Origin: an uncultured Collinsella sp.
Lineage (GTDB): Bacteria > Actinomycetota > Coriobacteriia > Coriobacteriales > Coriobacteriaceae
DNA length: 15,097 nucleotides
Direction: 5' to 3'
NCBI GenBank assembly: GCA_958418185.1
Contig: CATZEP010000024.1
Coordinates: 1 to 15,097 of the forward strand
In this document: one piece after another, positions 1 to 7,978 of the stretch
Layout: every line of letters starts with the position of its first letter
Position numbering within the stretch: the first letter of the stretch is position 1
Position numbers and translations under genes: made by a program
The notes under the pieces: generated by a model
Seen by the model: only the letters and a program-made list of their open reading frames with translations
The model's database searches: none
What the model was told of the DNA's origin: nothing

Positions 1-1
1 G

Positions 2-2182
2 GACAAGGCAACCCAGGCTCAGGATTCGTTGGCCGGTTCGGTATCAGAGGCTTCTGATACGTTGGGCGAAGTGCGCGATTCGATTGGCGACATGAATGCC
101 GCCATCGATAAGACGAGTGGTTCCATTGCCTCGGCAGATGCAGCACTTGCCGGTCTGCAGGGTCAGGCGCCGTCGCTGACGCAGGCGATCTCCCAGGGCA
201 ACGACCTGCTGGGCGAGGCTCGCGCCACGGCGGGTAACTCTGTCGCCTCGCTCTCCAAGGCGCTCTCGGAAGGCAGCCTTGCGCTCACCAAGACGTCAGC
301 CTCCGCGAACGCTGCGATTGGCAAGCTGACGGGCACGATCACATCTACGACCACCCGCATCGACAACTCGCTCGAGTCTCTCCAGGCGACGATCGACCAC
401 AATAAGGCCGTTATCGGGCACTTGGAAATTCTCGTCAATGACACGTCGACAGGTTCCAAGGAAATTGACGCGCGCATTGTATCGACCATCGATTTGCTCC
501 GCAAGCAGAATGAAAAGCTTCAGAGCATCAAGGACGGTCTGTCTGCACAGTCGAGCGCCATGGCGAATGACGCCGCGGCTGTCTCGGGTGCCAGCGACGC
601 TATCAATAACGCAATCCAGACCGGTGCGACCAACCTTGGCCAGGCCCAGACGGACCTGGGTCAAAACGCGCTGCCGAAGGCCTCGAGCGCGCTTGATTCA
701 TTTGCCGCCGTCTCGGGTGATCTGACGGGAATCGTGTCTGGCCTCACGCCTACTATTGCAAGTGCGCGCGGTACACTTTCGCAACTCAACGCTACGCTCG
801 GTCAGGCCAAGACCACGCTGTCCCAGACCGACGCCTCGCTTGCCAAGGTCCAGGACAAGCTCGCTACCGCCGCCAACGACATCGCGGCGCTGCAGACCTC
901 CGAGTCCATGGGCGAGCTGGCCGACCTGATGGGCGTCGACGTCGATGACGTTGCTGACTTCATGGCATCTCCGGTCGAGCTGACCTCCAAGTCGATCTAT
1001 CCGGTTAAGAGCTTCGGCTCGGGCATTGCTCCTTTCTACACCAATCTAGCGCTTTGGGTGGGCGGCTACGTGCTCATCGCCATTTACAAGCTCGAGGTCG
1101 ATCGCGAAGGCGTTGGCAGCTTTACCGCGCGTCAGGGCTACTTTGGCCGCTGGTTGCTCCTGGTGATCCTGGGCGCGTTGCAGGCCATTATCGTTACGGT
1201 GGGAGATCTTGTCATTGGCGTACAGTGCGTCAGTCCGCTCCTATTTGTGCTGGGCGGCATCGCCATCTCATTTACGTACGTCAACATCATTTACGCGTTG
1301 TCCACTACGTTTAAGCATATCGGCAAGGCAATCGGCGTCATTCTTGTCATCGTGCAGATCCCGGGTTCGTCGGGCATGTACCCCATCGAGATGATGCCCG
1401 GCTTCTTCCAGTGGCTGCACCCGCTGCTGCCCTTTACCTATGGCATCAATCTGCTGCGTGAGACGGTCGGCGGCATGTATTCGTTCAACTACCTGTTTAA
1501 CCTGTGCATTCTGGGCGTGTTCTTGATCGTGGCGCTCTTTATCGGCCTGCAGCTGCGTCCGCTGCTGCTCAACCTCAACCTGCTCTTTGATAAACAGCTT
1601 TCCACGACCGGTATGATGATTTGCGAGTCTAACGACCTGCCGCGCGAGCGCTACTCCTTGCGAACGGCCATGCGCGTCGTGCTCGATTCCGATTCGTACC
1701 GTCGCGAACTGCTCGATCATGCGGTCGCCTTTGAACATCGCTACCCGTACTACATCAAGGGCGGTTTTGCCGCCGTGGTGGGCGTTCAGGTCCTGCTCTT
1801 TGTCCTGTCGACGGTTCTCGATATCGACAATAACGGCAAGATCATCCTGCTTGTCATTTGGATCATCTCGGTTATTGCCATCTGCGGCTGGCTTATCAAT
1901 ATCGAATATATCCGCGCGAGCCTCAATACCCAGATGCGCATCTCGGCGCTTTCCGATGAGGACCTGCGTCGCGAGATGCGCGAGCACACGGCCGCCATTC
2001 CTGCCGCCCGCCGCATGTTTGGCCTCAACGCCAGCGAGCGTGGTGCCAAGGGTGGCAATCAGTCCACGGGCCGCTTGCCGCATATAGGCTCGCACCATAA
2101 ATCTCAGGGCAGCGACAGCACAGCCACAAATGATGGAGATACCACCCCGCTTGGCAAGCACTCCAAAGGAGGTGAGGCATAA
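2..2182 (+). CDS. YhgE/Pip-family membrane protein, first of a tandem pair (5' partial)
   Basis: The frame is open from the window edge, so the N-terminus is missing. An internal TTG at 29 is not a credible start. What remains is a long Ala/Ser/Asp/Thr-rich helical region with coiled-coil character (to about nt 960). A hydrophobic C-terminal block follows, beginning YPVKSFGSGIAPFYTNLALW (near nt 1000) and including the motif YPIEMMPGFFQWLHPLLPF (near 1380). The same block occurs in the downstream paralog and is typical of the YhgE/Pip C-terminal, ABC-2-like permease domain. Unlike the paralog, this protein continues about 200 residues past the block. That tail has two more membrane segments (about nt 1760-1900) and a polar Gly/Ser/Lys/His-rich end. 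Family members relate to phage-infection protein Pip, YhgE and the ESX component EsaA/YueB. Substrate and role are unknown here. The gene stops at the base before the next start, so the two are surely co-transcribed. Confidence 0.88.
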   Translation, partial: DKATQAQDSLAGSVSEASDTLGEVRDSIGDMNAAIDKTSGSIASADAALAGLQGQAPSLTQAISQGNDLLGEARATAGNSVASLSKALSEGSLALTKTSASANAAIGKLTGTITSTTTRIDNSLESLQATIDHNKAVIGHLEILVNDTSTGSKEIDARIVSTIDLLRKQNEKLQSIKDGLSAQSSAMANDAAAVSGASDAINNAIQTGATNLGQAQTDLGQNALPKASSALDSFAAVSGDLTGIVSGLTPTIASARGTLSQLNATLGQAKTTLSQTDASLAKVQDKLATAANDIAALQTSESMGELADLMGVDVDDVADFMASPVELTSKSIYPVKSFGSGIAPFYTNLALWVGGYVLIAIYKLEVDREGVGSFTARQGYFGRWLLLVILGALQAIIVTVGDLVIGVQCVSPLLFVLGGIAISFTYVNIIYALSTTFKHIGKAIGVILVIVQIPGSSGMYPIEMMPGFFQWLHPLLPFTYGINLLRETVGGMYSFNYLFNLCILGVFLIVALFIGLQLRPLLLNLNLLFDKQLSTTGMMICESNDLPRERYSLRTAMRVVLDSDSYRRELLDHAVAFEHRYPYYIKGGFAAVVGVQVLLFVLSTVLDIDNNGKIILLVIWIISVIAICGWLINIEYIRASLNTQMRISALSDEDLRREMREHTAAIPAARRMFGLNASERGAKGGNQSTGRLPHIGSHHKSQGSDSTATNDGDTTPLGKHSKGGEA
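2165..2175 (+). promoter_or_regulatory. Near-perfect Shine-Dalgarno for the second YhgE/Pip gene
   Basis: AAAGGAGGTGA matches the anti-Shine-Dalgarno tail of 16S rRNA over at least ten bases and lies 7 nt before the ATG at 2183. It is inside the last codons of the upstream gene. The second protein can therefore be initiated independently and strongly even though the two genes are directly adjacent. Confidence 0.9.
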
Positions 2183-4372
2183 ATGAAGAACATCCTGCAT
2201 CTGTTTAAGCGCGATGTCCAAAACGTGTCTCGCTCCGTAATCGGCTTGGTTGTCGTGATGGGCCTCATTATCGTGCCGTGTCTGTACGCGTGGTTTAACA
2301 TCGCCGGCAGCTGGGATCCGTACGGCAACACCGGCAACCTCAAGATCGCCGTGGTCAACACCGATGAGGGTTACGAGAGCGATCTGATCCCCGTCGAGGT
2401 TAACGTGGGCGAAAACGTAACGTCCGCGTTGCGTGGCAACGAGAACTTCGACTGGGTTGTGCTCAACGATCGCGATAAAGCTATCGAGGGCGTAAAGTCG
2501 GGTGCGTACTATGCGGCCGTTGTTATCCCCAAAACGTTTAGCGCTGACATGATGACGCTTTTCTCGACCGACGTGAAGCACGCCGATATCGAGTTTTACG
2601 AGAACCAGAAGGCCAACGCCATCGCGCAGATCGTGACCGAGAAGGGTTCGAGCGCCGTTCAGAACCAGGTTAACGAATCTTTTACCGAGACCATTACGAG
2701 CGTCGGTCTTAAGACGGTGTCCAGCCTGCTCGATTACATGAGCACCGACCAGGTCAGCAACTTTATCGCCAACCTGTCCTCGACGCTCGGCGATTCGGTC
2801 CAGGACCTGCAGGACGTTCAGGCCAGCGCAACGTCGCTTGCGGGCATTTTGAGCTCCACGTCCGATTCGCTGACGTCGGCGAGCGGCATGCTCAAGCAGA
2901 CCGGTGCTGTCGATGAGTCGACAAAGCAGCTCATGGAACATGCCAAGAGCGGCATCGATGATTCCAAAGAAGCGCTTAAGGCGGCAAGCGATGCCATCGA
3001 TGCCGCGATCGATGGAAGTGCGGGTTCGTTCGACAATGTGTCTGCCGAGCTCGCGAAGGCGTTCGATGCCGCGAACCAGCATGTCGACCTTACGGTGTCC
3101 CAACTCAACGATGCCGCTGCGGCCCTCAATGCGCGCGCCAAGGATATCGATGAGATGGCCGATCAGCTCCGCAGCCTTGCCGACCAGGTGAGCGATGAGA
3201 ATTTGAAGGGCGGTCTCAAGTCCGCCGCGACATCGCTGGACAGAATCGCCGTTGAGTGCCACAACAATGCCAAGGATCTGGCGGCCACCGCGAAGTCTCT
3301 CTCCGATAGCATGGCCGAGGTCAACAACTCGCGTGCCGAGGTCGATCAGGCCATCGCCGATGCCAAGGCCGGCATCGCGGGTGCCAAATCCGATTACGAT
3401 TCCACGTTCTCGGTTAAGGCCAAGGAGCTCAAGAAGACCGTCTCGGGGGTTCTGGATTCACTGAATGGTATTTCGGGCGATCTGGATAGTGCCGTAGACG
3501 ACCTGACCGATGCATCCGGTTCGCTGGCAAAGGGCCTCTCCAAGGCTGCAAAGCTGGTCAACAAAGCTTCCGATCAGCTGGGTGAGGCGTCGGACAAGAT
3601 CAGCGCTTTCAAGGACGAGCTCGACGGCGCCTTGATGTCGGATGACCTCGCTACGATCAAGACGATGATCGGCAATGATCCCGAGGGTCTGGCCGTGTCG
3701 CTTTCCGGCCCTGTCGCACTCGACCGTAAGCCGGTCTATCCGATCCGCAACTACGGTTCGGCCATGGCGCCGTTCTACACGATTCTGTCGCTCTGGGTCG
3801 GCTCGATCGTACTGGCGGCCATGATGAAGGTCTCGGTTGACGATGAGCTTATCAACGAGCTCATCCCCGTGCGCCTGCACGAGATCTATCTGGGTCGTTA
3901 CCTGTTCTTTGGCGGTTTGGCTCTGCTGCAGGCAACGCTCGTGTGCGCGGGCGACATCCTGTTCTTTGGCATTCAGTGCGACAACCCGCTGCAGTTTGTG
4001 TTGGCGGGCTGGGTCGCGAGTCTCGTGTTCTCCAATATCGTCTACACGCTTACGGTTTCGTTTGGCGATATCGGCAAGGCGCTCGCAGTCGTGCTGTTGG
4101 TCATGCAGGTCGGCGGTTCGGGCGGCACGTTCCCCATCGAGATGACCGGCCCCGTGTTCCAGGCGATCTATCCGTTCCTGCCGTTTACTCACGGCATCAA
4201 CGCCATGCATGCCGCCATGGCTGGCGCCTACCATATGGAGTACTGGGTTGAGCTGGGCATTCTGGCGAGCTATCTGATTCCGTCGCTGGCCTTGGGCGTC
4301 GTCTTCCGCCGTCCGGTCATCAAAGCCAACGACTGGATTATCGAAAAGCTGGAGTCAACTAAATTAATCTAG
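2183..4372 (+). CDS. YhgE/Pip-family membrane protein, second of the tandem pair
   Basis: This complete 729-residue protein begins at an ATG 7 nt behind a near-perfect Shine-Dalgarno. One N-terminal membrane segment (about residues 18-38) runs into the family signature YAWFNIAGSWDPYGNTGNLK (35-54), typical of the YhgE/Pip N-terminal domain. Residues about 60-180 form the extracytoplasmic domain of the ABC-2 type. Residues about 190-510 are Ala/Ser/Asp-rich helices with coiled-coil character. From about 518 comes the C-terminal permease block, beginning YPIRNYGSAMAPFYTILSLW and containing FPIEMTGPVFQAIYPFLPF, with five or six membrane segments to the end. Length and architecture suit the family. 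Members are linked to phage DNA entry (Pip) and to secretion-type complexes, but no general substrate is known and I assign none. It is clearly a paralog of the gene before it and lacks that protein's extra C-terminal tail. A terminator follows about 95 nt downstream. Confidence 0.93.
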   Translation: MKNILHLFKRDVQNVSRSVIGLVVVMGLIIVPCLYAWFNIAGSWDPYGNTGNLKIAVVNTDEGYESDLIPVEVNVGENVTSALRGNENFDWVVLNDRDKAIEGVKSGAYYAAVVIPKTFSADMMTLFSTDVKHADIEFYENQKANAIAQIVTEKGSSAVQNQVNESFTETITSVGLKTVSSLLDYMSTDQVSNFIANLSSTLGDSVQDLQDVQASATSLAGILSSTSDSLTSASGMLKQTGAVDESTKQLMEHAKSGIDDSKEALKAASDAIDAAIDGSAGSFDNVSAELAKAFDAANQHVDLTVSQLNDAAAALNARAKDIDEMADQLRSLADQVSDENLKGGLKSAATSLDRIAVECHNNAKDLAATAKSLSDSMAEVNNSRAEVDQAIADAKAGIAGAKSDYDSTFSVKAKELKKTVSGVLDSLNGISGDLDSAVDDLTDASGSLAKGLSKAAKLVNKASDQLGEASDKISAFKDELDGALMSDDLATIKTMIGNDPEGLAVSLSGPVALDRKPVYPIRNYGSAMAPFYTILSLWVGSIVLAAMMKVSVDDELINELIPVRLHEIYLGRYLFFGGLALLQATLVCAGDILFFGIQCDNPLQFVLAGWVASLVFSNIVYTLTVSFGDIGKALAVVLLVMQVGGSGGTFPIEMTGPVFQAIYPFLPFTHGINAMHAAMAGAYHMEYWVELGILASYLIPSLALGVVFRRPVIKANDWIIEKLESTKLI

Positions 4373-4467
4373 CGCAACAATGTAAACGCCGTCGGAACAT
4401 CAAGGTCTTCCAACCCGATGCTTTAGCGTAGTGAATTGCGTGGGCTGCTTGGTTGTTGCTACAGTAG

Positions 4468-4502
4468 CGGGGCGTGCCGGGGGTCCGGTGCGCCCCGTTT
4501 TT
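4468..4502 (+). terminator. Intrinsic terminator of the YhgE/Pip pair
   Basis: Arms 4468-4480 and 4485-4497 pair over 13 bp, eleven Watson-Crick pairs and two G-T wobbles in the middle. The loop is GGGT and TTTTT follows at 4498-4502. It ends the transcript of the YhgE/Pip pair. The bases between 4373 and 4467 hold no ORF that I can support. They do hold a possible promoter-like pair, TTGCGT (4436) and TACAGT (4460), 18 nt apart, which would only produce a short transcript ending at this terminator. Confidence 0.85.
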
Positions 4503-4504
4503 AT

Positions 4505-4533
4505 TTGACCATGAGGCGGCACGCAGCCATACG
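4505..4533 (+). promoter_or_regulatory. Possible promoter of the EamA permease gene
   Basis: TTGACC at 4505-4510 matches the sigma70-type -35 box at five of six positions. With a 17-nt spacer the -10 position reads CATACG (4528-4533), a poor match. It lies just after the upstream terminator and about 40 nt before the ATG, where a promoter is needed. The weak -10 keeps confidence low. Confidence 0.35.
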
Positions 4534-4573
4534 CGTGCGGACACCACGCCCAGATTGAGTGTGAGGATGTTCC

Positions 4574-5557
4574 ATGGCCCAATACGCTGCCAACGAAATC
4601 GAAAACATGCCCGATAGCCCTGTGGCCCGTGAGGATTTGGGCGCGGGCGGTATTCCCAGGGGCGCCGGCGCACGCTCCCCGCTGTTCTGGAAAGTTTTGC
4701 TACTTTCGGTGGCGGTCATCTGGGGCTACTCCTTTACCACTATGAAGGACGCACTCGGCACCATTCCGGTGTTCGAGCTGCTCTATGTACGCTTTCTGCC
4801 TGCAGCGTTGGTCATGTTTGCCGTCTTCCACAAGCGCATCACTGCACATTTCAACGCTCGCAATCTGATCGTTGGCCTGAGTATGGGCGTGCTCATGTGG
4901 GCGGCCTATGCGTTGCAGACGGTCGGTCTGGCATATACTACGGCGGGCAAGAATGCTTTTTTGACGGGCACGTATTGCATCCTCGTGCCGTTCGCGAGCT
5001 ATTTTCTGAGCGGAGAAAAACTCACCCGCTATAACCTGGGCGCGGCACTGCTGTGCTTGGCGGGCATTGGCTTGGTGGCGCTCGATAGCGTCGAGTTCAA
5101 CATTGGTGACGTCATTACGCTGGCAGGCGCGGTCTTCTTCGCCATCCAGATGGCGGTGACCGCCAAGTACGGTCGCAAAATGGACATCAACGTTATCACG
5201 TTTTGGATGTTTGTGGGCAACGGCGTGCTGAGCCTGGTTTCGTCGCTGTTATTCGAGACCCAGGCGCCTCTGTCCGTGTGGACGCCGAACTTTATCGGTG
5301 TGATGGCGTTTCTCTCGGTGGGCTGCACATGCGTGGCTCTGCTCATCCAAAACGTCGGCCTGGCGCATGTCCCGGCTTCGACGGGCTCACTGCTCCTTTC
5401 GATGGAGTCGCCTTCGGGCGTGTTGTTTTCGGTGCTGCTGATGGGGGAGGCGCTCACCTCGCGCCTACTCGCCGGCTTCGTGCTTATCTTCCTGTCGATT
5501 ATCTTGAGTGAGACTCACTTCGATTTTTTGCGCAAAAAGCCGCGCCCGCAATTGTAA
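4574..5557 (+). CDS. EamA/DMT-superfamily permease
   Basis: This 327-residue protein starts at ATG 4574 with GAGG 7 nt upstream. A polar tail of about 37 residues precedes ten predicted membrane segments arranged as two EamA repeats (about residues 40-170 and 178-312). Repeat 1 shows VAVIWGYSF (47-55) and the helix containing NAFLTGTYCILVPFASYFL, ending GEKL. Repeat 2 shows the matching SMESPSGVLFSVLLMGEALT (276-295). These are the usual signatures of drug/metabolite transporters. The substrate cannot be told from sequence; family members export amino acids, nucleobases or drugs, or import other solutes. It is a single-gene unit, flanked by terminators on both sides. The N-terminal polar extension is longer than in minimal family members but is supported by the start site. 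Confidence 0.93.
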   Translation: MAQYAANEIENMPDSPVAREDLGAGGIPRGAGARSPLFWKVLLLSVAVIWGYSFTTMKDALGTIPVFELLYVRFLPAALVMFAVFHKRITAHFNARNLIVGLSMGVLMWAAYALQTVGLAYTTAGKNAFLTGTYCILVPFASYFLSGEKLTRYNLGAALLCLAGIGLVALDSVEFNIGDVITLAGAVFFAIQMAVTAKYGRKMDINVITFWMFVGNGVLSLVSSLLFETQAPLSVWTPNFIGVMAFLSVGCTCVALLIQNVGLAHVPASTGSLLLSMESPSGVLFSVLLMGEALTSRLLAGFVLIFLSIILSETHFDFLRKKPRPQL

Positions 5558-5569
5558 ACAACTTGTTGC

Positions 5570-5595
5570 GCCGCCCTCCCGGGGCGGCATTTTTT
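5570..5595 (+). terminator. Intrinsic terminator of the EamA permease gene
   Basis: A 7-bp all-GC stem (GCCGCCC at 5570-5576, GGGCGGC at 5582-5588) with a 5-nt loop is followed by A and six T (5590-5595). It starts 12 nt after the stop codon. Confidence 0.88.
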
Positions 5596-5621
5596 ATGCG
5601 TCGCCCTTAAAGTTGTACTTT

Positions 5622-5643
5622 GCACTTTACGCTATCAAAGTGC
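5622..5643. promoter_or_regulatory. Inverted repeat in the leader of the amidohydrolase gene
   Basis: GCACTTT (5622-5628) and AAAGTGC (5637-5643) are perfect 7-bp inverted arms separated by 8 nt. Another ACTTT (5618-5622) and an AAAGTT (5610-5615) lie just to the left, so the half-site is partly reiterated. It lies between the previous terminator and the Shine-Dalgarno, where an operator would be expected. I could not pick a convincing -35/-10 pair in this stretch. The repeat could also act as a small RNA hairpin. Confidence 0.4.
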
Positions 5644-5673
5644 TTGCTGCAAAAACGTTACTGGAGGGCATCT

Positions 5674-6972
5674 ATGGCACCAGCTTTGTCCGATTTTCAA
5701 CCGCAACCAGCGCCCAAGGTTACCGCAGCGGCGCAGGCCGCTATCGGTGACGGTCTTGTTGCAGAAGCTCAGACTTTTGCAGACGAGCTTGCTGTGTGGC
5801 GACACGATCTACACCAGATGCCCGAGCTGGGTAACAACCTTCCGCAGACGTCCGCCTTTATCCAGGCGCGTCTGGACGAGATGGATATTCCCTATGCCGT
5901 GCTTGTCGACGGCTCCTGTGTCGTTGGCCTTATCGGTGCCGGCGCGGCAGCTGCTGCTCGGGGTAACGGTACGTGCACGGACAAGCAGGCCGGTACGGTC
6001 ATCATGCTCCGCGGCGACATGGATGCCCTTCCCGTTGCCGAGGAATCCGGCGAGCCCTTTGCATCCACCAATGGCTGCATGCATGCTTGCGGTCACGATA
6101 TGCACGCGACGGCGCTGCTTGGTGCGGCTCGTATGCTCAAGGCCCGCGAGTCCGAGCTTCTCGACGCCAACGCCACGGTTAAGTTGCTGTTCCAGCCGGG
6201 CGAGGAAACCTTTGAGGGTGCCCGTGCTGCCATCGTCGACGGTTTGCTGCAGAGCCCACGCCCCCAGGCGGCTTTTGCCATGCACGTTAACAGCCAATCG
6301 CCGCTTGGCCTGGTGCTCTATGGGAGTCCGGCGCTCTCGGGCGTGTACGGTTTCCGCATCACGCTGCAGGGCAAGGGTGGCCACGGCTCCAGCCCCGAGA
6401 TCTGCATCGACCCCATAACGGCCGGTGTGCATGTGCACCTGGCACTCCAGGAGCTTATCGCTCGCGAAGTGCCGGCGGCCAAGGAGGTCGCACTGACCGT
6501 GGGCAAGTTTGCCGGTGGCCAAGCGGCCAACGTCATTCCAGATACCTGCGTGCTGGAAGGCACACTGCGTGGCTTCGACGTCAAGCTCATGGAGCGCCTC
6601 AAGACCCGCATCGCGGAGGTCGTCAAAGGCGTTGCCACGACCTATCGTACGCCGGCGACTATCGAGACGCTCTCGGATGTTCCCCCGCTCGTACTCGATG
6701 ACAATATGACCCAGGCTTCACTTGGCTATGTGGGTGCGACACTGCCCAAGGCCACCTTCCTGCCGCTGTTCCACGCCATGGCGAGTGAGGACTTCGCGTT
6801 GATCTCGAGTGAGATCCCGAGTGCGTACTTTACCGTGGGCGCTGCCGTGACTGATACGGACGAGCATTTTGCTCAGCATCATCCCAAGGCACGTTTTAGC
6901 GATGCCGAGCTTCCCCTTGGCGCCGCGGCTTACACGGCGGTCGCTTTGGGCTATATCGCCGACCACCGGTAG
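5674..6972 (+). CDS. M20 (M20D-type) metal-dependent amidohydrolase
   Basis: The protein has 432 residues from ATG 5674, which has GGAGG 6 nt upstream. An in-frame TTG at 5620 lacks such a site. Motifs in order are RHDLHQMPELG (43-53), RGDMDALPVAEESGEPF (113-129), MHACGHDMHA (136-145), LLFQPGEE (171-178), AMHV (202-205), GKGGHGSSPE (233-242) in the lid/dimerisation domain, and SEDFA (371-375). Metal ligands expected from the family are Cys139, His141, Glu178 or its neighbour, His204 and His403 (in HHP). The order and Cys ligand fit the M20D group (hippurate, N-acyl amino acid and IAA-amino acid hydrolases), which cleave the amide bond of N-acylated amino acids in the cytoplasm. The exact substrate cannot be read from sequence. 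A short Ala-rich insertion with two Cys lies at about 90-101. A broken MFS permease gene follows and may once have supplied its substrate. Confidence 0.93.
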   Translation: MAPALSDFQPQPAPKVTAAAQAAIGDGLVAEAQTFADELAVWRHDLHQMPELGNNLPQTSAFIQARLDEMDIPYAVLVDGSCVVGLIGAGAAAAARGNGTCTDKQAGTVIMLRGDMDALPVAEESGEPFASTNGCMHACGHDMHATALLGAARMLKARESELLDANATVKLLFQPGEETFEGARAAIVDGLLQSPRPQAAFAMHVNSQSPLGLVLYGSPALSGVYGFRITLQGKGGHGSSPEICIDPITAGVHVHLALQELIAREVPAAKEVALTVGKFAGGQAANVIPDTCVLEGTLRGFDVKLMERLKTRIAEVVKGVATTYRTPATIETLSDVPPLVLDDNMTQASLGYVGATLPKATFLPLFHAMASEDFALISSEIPSAYFTVGAAVTDTDEHFAQHHPKARFSDAELPLGAAAYTAVALGYIADHR

Positions 6973-6998
6973 TACCCAACCTTGCCTTTCAAGCCTGC

Positions 6999-7023
6999 GG
7001 GCATGGCCATAAGGCCTATGCCC
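6999..7023 (+). terminator. Hairpin after the amidohydrolase gene, possible weak terminator
   Basis: GGGCATGGCC (6999-7008) pairs with GGCC plus ATGCCC (7013-7023, one bulged T) around an ATAA loop, giving a 10-bp stem. The following TTGTCTTT is an imperfect T-tract. It begins 26 nt after the amidohydrolase stop and overlaps the likely start of the broken MFS gene, so termination and translation start would compete. Two similar 16-nt segments (6980-6995 and 7022-7037, 14 of 16 identical) flank it. Confidence 0.4.
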
Positions 7024-7799
7024 TTGTCTTTCAAGGCAATCTTGGGCACTACCGGCGCCTGGCTTTGTCATCATGGCCACGTGCTACACGATTTTCGTTA
7101 ACTGCATGAGCCTGTTTCAGCCGCTCGTCGTCAGCGACCTGGGCATCACGCTTGCGCAGTACAACATCTCCAACGCCATCTCCACCGTGGTGAGCGTTAT
7201 CGGCTCACTTGTGATCGGTCATGTTGCCGATAAAGTAAGCGGTCGCGTTTTGGGCTCCCTCACTGTAATCGCCACCTCTGCCGTTCTTGCCGGCATGAGC
7301 TTTGTCGGTGAGCTATGGCAGGTCTACGTGCTCTTTGCCGTCTCGGGCTGCTTTGCCGTCGCCTCGACCCGACTACTTATTAGCCTTGTGACCGCCAACT
7401 GGTTTACGGCCAAGCGAGGCCTTGCCATTTCCATCGCACTTTCGGGCACGGGCTTTGGCGGCGCTATTCTGTCTCCCATCGTGAGCTCGCTTATCGTGAG
7501 CGTTGGCTGGCGTTCCGCCTTCTTAGTGCTCGCGGCTATCTGCATGGTGGCGGCACTGCCCAGCCGCGTCCAAGCAGTTTGGCATGGCCGACCTCGGCAA
7601 GGTCACGGGCACCATTACCTCGCTCGAGATGGTCGGCGGCACCGTGGGCGCCATCGTTTCGGGTGTGCTGTCCGATGCCACGGGCTCTTTTGCGAGCACC
7701 TGGATTGTCTGCTTGGTGTGCTCGGTGGCTATGTTGGTGTTTCTGCTGGCGTCTGAGCCCATCGCCGCCAAGCTGCGTGCAAGCGTGGCGGGGGAGTAG
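7018..7799 (+). pseudogene. MFS permease remnant (OFA-like), frameshifted and internally deleted
   Basis: Three frames are needed to read this gene. From ATG 7018 (or in-frame ATG 7003) it reads MPLSFKAILGTTGAW, a normal start of a major facilitator protein. The frame then shifts near 7063 and continues as FVIMATCYTIFVNCMSLF. The second frame carries segments 1 to 6, with the MFS loop motif GHVADKVSGR between segments 2 and 3, and ends near 7560 (VLAAICMVAALP). Reading then jumps to the third frame, where ASKQFGMADLGKVTG and SDATGSFASTW match the region around the last two segments, ending at TAG 7799. About segments 7 to 10 are missing, roughly 150 residues compared with the usual 400-450. 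The C-terminal pattern resembles oxalate/formate-antiporter-like (OFA) members. A functional transporter is unlikely. It may have been the partner of the upstream amidohydrolase. Confidence 0.82.
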
Positions 7800-7836
7800 A
7801 CGTCCGTCGCTCTTTTCTGTTTGCCCCGTTCTGTTT

Positions 7837-7896
7837 GTGGCCGCCCTGGAAGCCGAATGGATGCTCGTACCATCATTCGGTTTCCAAGGCGGCCAC
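7837..7896. repeat. Long hairpin 1 of three between the MFS remnant and hisS
   Basis: Arms 7837-7863 and 7871-7896 pair over about 26 bp with one C-A mismatch, one G-T wobble and one bulged G, around a 7-nt loop. The ends are GTGGCCGCC and GGCGGCCAC. There is no T-tract, so it is not an obvious terminator. It looks like a palindromic intergenic repeat, but only one copy is present here. Confidence 0.7.
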
Positions 7897-7908
7897 GGGC
7901 CTACGAAA

Positions 7909-7972
7909 TGATCCGTTTTCCTCCGTCCCCAAGGGGTCGCGTGATCCGAAGGGGACGGAGGAAAACGGATCA
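7909..7972. repeat. Long hairpin 2: perfect 22-bp inverted repeat
   Basis: Positions 7909-7930 (beginning TGATCCGTTTTCC) and 7951-7972 (ending GGAAAACGGATCA) are perfect inverted repeats of 22 bp. The 20-nt centre repeats part of the arm: CCCCAAGGGG at 7927-7936 and TGATCCG near 7942. Alternative foldings are therefore possible. No T-tract follows. A palindromic interspersed element is the best description; its mobility and function are unknown. Confidence 0.75.
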
Positions 7973-7978
7973 CAAACA

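Noticed and set aside
1268..3262. 664-codon minus-strand open frame across both YhgE/Pip genes
   Set aside because: It is a shadow of two convincing membrane-protein genes. It crosses their junction and shows no membrane segments or known motifs.
4436..4502. Small RNA with its own promoter ending at the terminator
   Set aside because: A TTGCGT/TACAGT pair exists, but transcription would begin within the terminator stem, leaving almost no RNA.
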